DNA of 64,000 nt, taken from positions 2,914,001 through 2,978,000 of the forward strand of contig NZ_CP197466.1 of the NCBI RefSeq assembly GCF_052180255.1, written 5' to 3'. Of this stretch, positions 58,532-64,000 are shown one piece after another. The DNA comes from Paenibacillus_AM sp052180255. GTDB taxonomy: Bacteria; Bacillota; Bacilli; Paenibacillales; NBRC-103111. Below the pieces are notes generated by a model. The model had not been told where the DNA came from, ran no database searches, and was given only the letters and a program-made list of their open reading frames with translations. The position numbers and the translations under genes were made by a program. The first letter of the stretch is position 1, and each line of letters opens with the position of its first letter.

Positions 58532-58792
58532 TTAATTCTGATCTTCTGATTGTGGGTTCACTTTCTGCTTCCTCTTCTTATTAGGTGGTACGTGGTCTAT
58601 TCCACCAGGGTGAAAAGGATGACACTTACATATACGAACAATCGTTAGCAAGCTTCCTTTCCACGCCCCATGCTCTTCTAGCGCTTGCAGTGCGTACTCC
58701 GAGCATGTTGGGTAGAAGCGACAGGTTGGCGGCTTTAAAGGGGAAATAAATTTTCGATAGAAATGTACCGGCCCTTGCAGTACCTTTTTCAT
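58532..58792 (-). CDS. yidD: Membrane protein insertion efficiency factor YidD
   Basis: The 86-residue protein has the YidD core FYRKFISPLKPPTCRFYPTC, SEYALQALEEHG and HPFHPGGIDHVP. It assists YidC/OxaA membrane protein insertion. The ATG overlaps the zur stop codon (ATGA), so the start at 58792 is firm and translation is coupled to zur, an uncommon pairing. Confidence 0.93.
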   Translation of the reverse strand: MKKVLQGPVHFYRKFISPLKPPTCRFYPTCSEYALQALEEHGAWKGSLLTIVRICKCHPFHPGGIDHVPPNKKRKQKVNPQSEDQN

Positions 58793-59202
58793 GACTGACA
58801 ATCCTTACAATAACCGTACACCTCAAATTTATGTTTCACCACACTGAAATCTTCTGGAATACCAGATGCACCTTCCATCGGACAATAGACGAAAGGAATG
58901 GTACGAGCACAATGTAAACAAATCAAGTGATGATGGTGATCATGCTCCTGACAGTGTGCACGAAATTTAATACCATCCTCAAATACAAACTGTTCAAGTA
59001 CATTCATATCATTCATAATCCGAAGATTGCGATAAACAGTATCAAAGCTTAGCCCTGAGTACTTTTGAGCCATATGTTCATAAACATCTTTCGGAGTTAA
59101 ATAGTTTTCTGATCCTGCAAACAAATCAGCAAGCGTTCGCCTTTGCTCTGTAATCCGCAACCCTTGCTGGGACATCATCGAAATAATCTGTTCTGTTGTC
59201 AC
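58789..59202 (-). CDS. zur: Zinc uptake regulator Zur (Fur family)
   Basis: The 137-residue protein has GLSFDTVYRNLRIMNDM (DNA recognition helix), HDHHHHLICLHC and a C-terminal CKDC, which form the structural and regulatory zinc sites. HKFEVYGYC and the CPMEG segment are closer to B. subtilis Zur than to Fur or PerR. I start at GTG 59202, nine bases after GGAGG; TTG 59208 is too close to the ribosome site. The likely target is znuACB at 46-49 kb. Confidence 0.9.
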   Translation of the reverse strand: MTTEQIISMMSQQGLRITEQRRTLADLFAGSENYLTPKDVYEHMAQKYSGLSFDTVYRNLRIMNDMNVLEQFVFEDGIKFRAHCQEHDHHHHLICLHCARTIPFVYCPMEGASGIPEDFSVVKHKFEVYGYCKDCQS

Positions 59203-59373
59203 TGGCAAGTACCTCCATGAAATCGTTCTCTTCTAATCATGCAAAAAAAATAGGTGCGAGTCAACTTATTGTATGCCAAGAGTATATAGGAATCGTGTAA
59301 TTTTCGCTTTTCATTGACAAGCCCGTTATAATAAAGATATAGAGTTTTCAACTCGAAAGGAGCATGTTGTAAA

Positions 59374-59988
59374 ATGAAAATTGTAGAAGTATTCCATGAT
59401 ACGATTTGTCCTTGGTGCCGAATCGGTATTAAAAATTTGAACGATGCCATTGAGCAACTAGGTGAACCCGTAGAAATTCGCTTACATGCTTTTTTCTTAG
59501 ATCCACTTACACCACCTGAGGGTACACCTTTTAGACCGTTGATGATTGAGAAAATGGGCAGCGAGGAAAATTTCCTAGCGGCACTTGATCATGTAACTCG
59601 TGCTGGCGAAATGTCTGGCCTTACCTTTAATTTTGACAAGGTGACATTAACACCCAATACACTGATGTCTCACCAAATGATTACACTCGCTCCGCCACAT
59701 ATGAAAGTTCAAGTGACTGAAGCGATTGACGCTGCTTATTTTGCAGACGGTAAAGATATCGGAAACCGCGAAGTGCTTCTTGATATTGGGGAGCAAGCGG
59801 GTCTTGATCGTGAGTATATTTCCGAGTTCATCGGACCTGACGTTCGTCTTAAGGAAATTGATCTTGATATTCAAAAAACTTTTGAGATTGGCATCACACA
59901 AGCGCCTTTCTTCGTCATTGATAATAAATATGCGGTTAGCGGCGCACAACCTGTTGAAGCTTTTCTACAAGCCCTTCGCATGAAATAA
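59374..59988 (+). CDS. DsbA-family (FrnE-like) thiol oxidoreductase
   Basis: The 204-residue protein has the thioredoxin-fold CPWC active site (Cys12/Cys15), a helical insertion (about 60-150) and a cis-Pro region QAPFFVIDNKYAVSGAQP, like the FrnE/YwbO group. There is no signal peptide, so it acts in the cytoplasm, perhaps in disulfide stress. AAAGGAG is 12 bases before the ATG. Confidence 0.88.
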   Translation: MKIVEVFHDTICPWCRIGIKNLNDAIEQLGEPVEIRLHAFFLDPLTPPEGTPFRPLMIEKMGSEENFLAALDHVTRAGEMSGLTFNFDKVTLTPNTLMSHQMITLAPPHMKVQVTEAIDAAYFADGKDIGNREVLLDIGEQAGLDREYISEFIGPDVRLKEIDLDIQKTFEIGITQAPFFVIDNKYAVSGAQPVEAFLQALRMK

Positions 59989-60004
59989 ATGCATACAAAT
60001 AAGC

Positions 60005-60043
60005 AAACACCTCCATATTAACTCTAATGGAGGTGTTTCTTTT
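60005..60043 (+). terminator. Terminator that also holds the ribosome site of the next gene
   Basis: AAACACCTCCAT (60005-60016) pairs perfectly with ATGGAGGTGTTT (60027-60038) across a 10-base loop and is followed by TTTCTTTT. The GGAGG in the 3' arm (60029-60033) is the ribosome site of the ATG at 60044, so transcripts that read through have that site locked in the stem. Confidence 0.7.
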
Positions 60044-60856
60044 ATGATTAGTCCTATTCGAATGAAACCGTTACTCGCAAGTCTGATACTCGTCTTAATG
60101 AGCACTGGATGGAGCACAAGCTCTTTAGCTGCTGCATCCCAAACCACACCGAAGTCTGTAGCCATTATTATTGATGATTTTGGCAACAACATGAAGGGCA
60201 CACCAGAGATAATTGCGCTCCCCCACTCCTTAACGGTTGCAGTAATGCCCTTCCTACCTACAACAAAGCAAGATGCAGAATCTGCGCATTTAGCCGGTAA
60301 GGAAGTTATTCTCCATATGCCTATGGAGGCAAAAAGTGGCAAGAGCAGCTGGCTCGGACCTGGAGCAATTACTTCGAATTTGTCAGATGAAGAGATCCGC
60401 AAACGAATTGTTCTCGCGATCGAAGCTGTGCCTCATGCTGTAGGAATTAACAATCACATGGGTTCGAAAATTACGGGTGATGCCAGAATCATGCGTCTTA
60501 TTATGGAAGAATGCAAGAAACGCAATTTATTTTTTGTGGATAGCCATACGAATTATAGGAGCATTGCTTGCCAAACAGCCAAGGAAGTCGGCGTAAGATG
60601 CATCGAAAATCAAATCTTTCTTGATGACATACATACAACAGGTCATGTCATGAAACAGATCAGTGAGATTACGAAGCGACTACAAACCAGCGATACATGT
60701 GTCGCTATTGGACATGTTGGTGTAGGCGGTAATACTACTGCCATTGTATTAAAAACAAAACTGCCGGAAATATCCCAACAGATCCGTCTTGTAAAAATAT
60801 CTGAATTGATAGCCCCACTACCCGAAGAACGTCCTCAAGAACAACCAAGTCCATAA
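60044..60856 (+). CDS. Divergent polysaccharide deacetylase family protein (YibQ-like)
   Basis: The 270-residue protein has a signal peptide (LLASLILVLMSTGWSTSSLAAA) and a domain with VAIIIDDFGNN, EVILHMPMEAK, AVGINNHMGSKIT, FVDSHTN and AIGHVGVG, the pattern of DUF610/YibQ proteins distantly related to carbohydrate deacetylases. It is exported; substrate unknown. Its ribosome site is in the preceding hairpin. Confidence 0.87.
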   Translation: MISPIRMKPLLASLILVLMSTGWSTSSLAAASQTTPKSVAIIIDDFGNNMKGTPEIIALPHSLTVAVMPFLPTTKQDAESAHLAGKEVILHMPMEAKSGKSSWLGPGAITSNLSDEEIRKRIVLAIEAVPHAVGINNHMGSKITGDARIMRLIMEECKKRNLFFVDSHTNYRSIACQTAKEVGVRCIENQIFLDDIHTTGHVMKQISEITKRLQTSDTCVAIGHVGVGGNTTAIVLKTKLPEISQQIRLVKISELIAPLPEERPQEQPSP

Positions 60857-60877
60857 CACCTAACACCAAACGTTGTA

Positions 60878-62131
60878 CTAACCAGCAACAGTTGCACTGC
60901 CTTCTGCTACTTTACGTGCTGCGTTTGGTTCATTTTGTCTCACATCAAGCTTATATTTCTTCGATTGGTATGTCGTGAATAGTCCCACCACAATCGTAAG
61001 CGACATCACAATGTACATATACCATGATGTACCAAACAAATCCAAACATGCCCCTGTGGCAAGTAGTGATACTTGCATCAGCACTCGATCCACCATTTCT
61101 TTAAAAGAAAAGAACCGTCCTTGCATCTGATTTGGAATTTGACGTTGAAACACTGTCGTGACCATTGGGAAAAAGAAAGCAATGGCCGAGCCGAAGATAG
61201 CAAAACCAGTCAATACGCTTATTGCCGAACCTGCAAATGTCATGAAAAACTGCGAGATAGCAAAAACAAACAAAAGTAAAGAAGAAACCCACACTAAATT
61301 TGTCTTCCCAATCACACGTTTAACCAAAAATCCTGCGATAAGAATACTGACCCCTTCAACGGTATAAACAAGTCCCATGATTGCATCGGATTGTTGGACT
61401 TTACTAAATGATAAAATAAGTAAGTTAAAGCCTCCGAAGAAAATATTAAGCATCCCCGCTGCAACTAATCCTACAAGTACGGCCCGCTCCGCTTTAATGA
61501 GCGTGAACACCTCGGAGAAGCGCATTTTTTCTTTTTGCGATGATGTCTTTACAACCGGATCTTCCGAATGTTTCGGAATCCGAATCAAACAATTCATTCC
61601 AAAAAGAACCACATAGACGATGAACGAACTCACATAAATCGTCATCAAATCAAGCTGTGCTACCATCACCCCAGCAATCGCTGTTCCTGCAATTCGTGAA
61701 ATCGTCGTTACATTCATATGAATCGTATTTGCAGATAACAATTGATCTTTTTCGATAAGCAAAGGGATTGTCGTACGGACAGATGGAAAATACGCTGCGC
61801 TTGAAATTTGCATCAATACGAGTGCCGCAATCATCCACGGGATGGAATCATACATTAGTGCTGGAAACATAAATAGCGGAGAAGAGCAGCGAACGACATT
61901 GGCTGTTAATAAGACCGTCTTTTTATTCGTACTGTCAATCCATTTTCCAATTAAAGGTAAAAATATGACCGAAGCAAGCAATCCAGTCATTAAAATTAAA
62001 GATTTCAAAAAATCAGATGATAACAGATGCTTCATGAATTGCAAGTTCCCAATGATACTCAGCCATAAGCCCACTCCACCGACTAACTCCCCAACCATGA
62101 GTAGTAAAAATGATTTATTGCGTAAGATCAT
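60878..62131 (-). CDS. MFS transporter
   Basis: The 417-residue protein has about 12 membrane helices and MFS features (FLPLIGKWIDSTNKKTVLLTAN between helices 2 and 3). It resembles the enterobactin-exporter/drug-efflux MFS-3 group; substrate unknown. ATG 62131 follows GGGGGGAGC. It has 21 bases to the convergent deacetylase gene. Confidence 0.85.
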   Translation of the reverse strand: MILRNKSFLLLMVGELVGGVGLWLSIIGNLQFMKHLLSSDFLKSLILMTGLLASVIFLPLIGKWIDSTNKKTVLLTANVVRCSSPLFMFPALMYDSIPWMIAALVLMQISSAAYFPSVRTTIPLLIEKDQLLSANTIHMNVTTISRIAGTAIAGVMVAQLDLMTIYVSSFIVYVVLFGMNCLIRIPKHSEDPVVKTSSQKEKMRFSEVFTLIKAERAVLVGLVAAGMLNIFFGGFNLLILSFSKVQQSDAIMGLVYTVEGVSILIAGFLVKRVIGKTNLVWVSSLLLFVFAISQFFMTFAGSAISVLTGFAIFGSAIAFFFPMVTTVFQRQIPNQMQGRFFSFKEMVDRVLMQVSLLATGACLDLFGTSWYMYIVMSLTIVVGLFTTYQSKKYKLDVRQNEPNAARKVAEGSATVAG

Positions 62132-62189
62132 GCTCCCCCCATCCTTTCTATCTCTCACACAAATCCATTTCTGGATTATAACCCAAAAA

Positions 62190-62220
62190 ACAAAAAAAGG
62201 GCAGACATGTATGTCCGCCC
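62190..62220 (-). terminator. Terminator of the DeoR-family gene
   Basis: On the minus strand GGGCGGACAT ... ATGTCTGCCC (62220-62199; one mismatch) is followed by TTTTTTTG. It overlaps the last codon of the gene. Confidence 0.8.
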
Positions 62221-63026
62221 TAACTCGTCATCGATGGTGTCTGATCAGCAATAAACGTTCGAATATCGTTACATTGGAGATAAGATGAAATCTGTCCATC
62301 GAATGGCGCATCACTAATACAACCATATAGTGAGGTTAGCGGTGCGATTGAGAAAAGAGAAGCTTTCCCGACTTTCGTATGATCAAGTACTGCAATCGTC
62401 TGAAGTGCCCGATTCATCAACATACGTGCTGTCTGTGCTTCTAGCTCTGAGTATGTGCTTATGCCCTGCTGAATATTGAATCCATCGATTCCTAGAAACA
62501 TTTTGCCGATATTAATATGTTCAATGGTTTTCTCCGCAAGAGGACCACATAATTCAAAGTTCTTTGCGCGCATGACACCGCCAATCACAACAACTTGGAT
62601 ACCTTCACTATCTGCAAGCTCCATGGCGATATTAACCGCGTTCGTGACCACAGTGATTCCCTGGCGACCCTTCAACTGCTTCGCAATTAAATACGTGGTC
62701 GTTCCGCCAGAAAGGCAGATACTATCTCCCTCTTGAATCATCTCGTTCGCTTTACGGGCAATGGCTTCTTTCTCCAACCATAACTGCTGCTTCTTCTCCG
62801 AAAAGGCAACCTCACGAACAGAAGACATTCCCTCGTACAAAGCTCCGCCAATCGTCCGAATCAGCTCTCCCTTACGGTCCAGCATATCCAAATCTCGGCG
62901 CGCTGTTGCTTCCGAAACATCGAATCGTTCAATGATATCTGCAATTGTAATTTTTCCCTGCTGCTTCAGCAGGTTCATCATTAGATTACGTCTGATTTCC
63001 CCTTTAGAGGAAGGAGTATCGTTCAT
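62220..63026 (-). CDS. DeoR/GlpR-family sugar-metabolism regulator
   Basis: The 268-residue protein has an N-terminal winged helix (about 8-60, ITIADIIERFDVSEATARRD) and a C-terminal sugar-phosphate-sensing domain (SICLSGGTTTYLIAKQLKG; FLGIDGFNIQQGIST). It follows the SIS-domain isomerase by 19 bases and probably regulates that operon, like AgaR. Confidence 0.88.
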   Translation of the reverse strand: MNDTPSSKGEIRRNLMMNLLKQQGKITIADIIERFDVSEATARRDLDMLDRKGELIRTIGGALYEGMSSVREVAFSEKKQQLWLEKEAIARKANEMIQEGDSICLSGGTTTYLIAKQLKGRQGITVVTNAVNIAMELADSEGIQVVVIGGVMRAKNFELCGPLAEKTIEHINIGKMFLGIDGFNIQQGISTYSELEAQTARMLMNRALQTIAVLDHTKVGKASLFSIAPLTSLYGCISDAPFDGQISSYLQCNDIRTFIADQTPSMTS

Positions 63027-63045
63027 TTAAGTCACTCCATATGGA

Positions 63046-64000
63046 TTAAATTTGCACAACTTGTGTTAGGTTGCGCGGTTCATCTGGGTTCACGCCGAGT
63101 CCCATTGCTGTATAGTAACCAAGATATTGAACAGCTGGCAAGTAAAGCACGCTACGAGCTTCGTCGCTTACCTCAGCAAGACCAAGTTCAATTACAAGAT
63201 CAGCAAATGCTGTATCATCGCCAGCTTCAGCTGTGAGCAAGATGATTTCAGCACCATAGTCTTTCATTTCTTGCGCAACTTTTAATTCATAAGCACGAGC
63301 TGCTTGTGATACAAACAAGCAAACAATCGAGCCTGGCTCAACAATGGACTTCGGACCGTGACGGAATTCCATCGTACCATAAGCTTCTGTCCAAACATAG
63401 GACATTTCTTTTAATTTCAAACAAGCTTCTAACGCAAGACCACCATAAGCTCCCATACCGAGGTAAACAAACTTATTAAACGTTTTTCCTTCCATATATG
63501 GTTTCACAAGGGCATCCGCTTGATGAACTACTTCTACATCTTTATTTAAGACGGCTTCCATTTGCGCTGCCCACTGCTCTTGGTCAGAAATTCTAGCAAT
63601 CGCTGCTTGCATGAGAAACGTCATAGAAGATAAAGATTTCGTCATGACTGTACTCTTCTCTTTACCAAGCGGGGATATCAAGCAATCCGATATTTGTGCC
63701 ATCGTGCTGTCTTCATAACAAGTAATGCCACAAACATCCCAATTTAATAAGTTTTCAACTGACTTAAGGGCGAGAATCACTTCTGTTGACTCTCCAGAGC
63801 GGGATACTCCAACAAGGAGAATTTTACGATTTGCTGCAACGGATTGATCACGGAACAAGAAAATTTCAGACGATGGATGTGCGGATGCCACTCGACCGGT
63901 CCATTTGCGGAAAGTTGCCGCCATCGTTAGTGCCTGATAATAGGAAGAACCCGAACCAATAAACACCACTTCTTCGTAAGATTTATTTCCAATATATTTA
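63046..64000 (-). CDS. SIS-domain sugar isomerase/deaminase (AgaS-like), 5' end outside the window
   Basis: The frame is open to the right edge (codons KYIGNKSYEEV precede the first GTG), so only the C-terminal ~318 residues are seen. They hold two SIS domains (FIGSGSSYYQA; LLVGVSRSGESTEVI; FVYLGMGAYGGLALEACLKL) and the EFRHGPKSIV segment characteristic of AgaS/GlmS-type amino-sugar isomerases. Co-location with a DeoR regulator suggests amino-sugar use. A stand-alone start at 63969 would cut into the first SIS domain and is not real. Confidence 0.85.
   Translation of the reverse strand, partial: KYIGNKSYEEVVFIGSGSSYYQALTMAATFRKWTGRVASAHPSSEIFLFRDQSVAANRKILLVGVSRSGESTEVILALKSVENLLNWDVCGITCYEDSTMAQISDCLISPLGKEKSTVMTKSLSSMTFLMQAAIARISDQEQWAAQMEAVLNKDVEVVHQADALVKPYMEGKTFNKFVYLGMGAYGGLALEACLKLKEMSYVWTEAYGTMEFRHGPKSIVEPGSIVCLFVSQAARAYELKVAQEMKDYGAEIILLTAEAGDDTAFADLVIELGLAEVSDEARSVLYLPAVQYLGYYTAMGLGVNPDEPRNLTQVVQI

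Noticed and set aside
58489..58556. Terminator CCCACA/TGTGGG between the GNAT gene and yidD
   Set aside because: The loop would be over 40 bases and there is no clean T run, so I do not list it as a feature.

Overview
The window is a chromosomal segment of a low-to-moderate G+C, endospore-forming Firmicute. Gene content and local order fit the Paenibacillus group of the order Bacillales. Evidence: a complete spoIIIA operon, spoIVB and spo0A; an MciZ-like sporulation peptide; a bkd cluster; and a yqhO-P-Q-R / aroQ / efp / yqhV / spoIIIA / accBC / yqhY / nusB / folD / xseAB / ispA / dxs / tlyA / argR / recN / spoIVB / spo0A order that follows the classical Bacillus subtilis order with a few insertions. 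Most genes lie on the minus strand. No rRNA, tRNA, IS element or CRISPR array was found.

Layout. 0-9 kb: the start of a PHP-domain protein, nudF, mciZ, an M20 peptidase, the 34-residue prli42 gene, the branched-chain 2-oxoacid dehydrogenase genes (lpdV, bkdAA, bkdAB, bkdB), yqzF, a small Cys-rich protein and an ABC ATPase. 9-14.6 kb: pgsA, a Nudix hydrolase, a methyltransferase behind an operator-like inverted repeat, then an A+T-rich accessory islet (GNAT remnant, two small membrane proteins, a NERD-domain protein with a topoisomerase-type zinc finger, a lipoprotein). 14.6-31 kb: spo0A and spoIVB, DNA repair (recN, xseAB), argR, isoprenoid genes (dxs, ispA), folD, nusB, an AmaP/Asp23 envelope-stress block, and accC-accB. 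30-36 kb: spoIIIAA-AH, with a 12-unit pentapeptide repeat in SpoIIIAH. 36-45 kb: a sulfolactate gene pair, a DUF441 protein and aspartokinase inserted between yqhV and efp, then efp, pepQ, aroQ and yqhR/Q/P/O. 45-49 kb: mntR, ccdA and the zinc ABC transporter znuABC behind a perfect consensus promoter flanked by two Zur-box-like palindromes. 49-64 kb: kbl-tdh with a divergent XRE/cupin regulator, an alpha/beta hydrolase with a cre site, metG with a T-box leader, an aldehyde dehydrogenase with a DUF779 partner, zur-yidD, a DsbA-family protein, a divergent polysaccharide deacetylase, an MFS transporter, and a DeoR regulator with a SIS-domain sugar isomerase that runs off the end.

How the genes work together. 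Sporulation is the main theme: Spo0A with its own 0A boxes and sigma-H-type promoter, the SpoIIIA-SpoIVB mother-cell/forespore machinery, the MciZ-like FtsZ inhibitor, and sulfolactate synthesis. Zinc homeostasis is a second unit: the regulator (zur, 58.8 kb) and a likely target operon (znuABC, 46-49 kb) are both present. The most unusual structure is an array of about 13 consecutive, roughly 30-bp-spaced perfect inverted repeats in a locally G+C-rich stretch inside the xseA coding sequence (23.9-24.33 kb).
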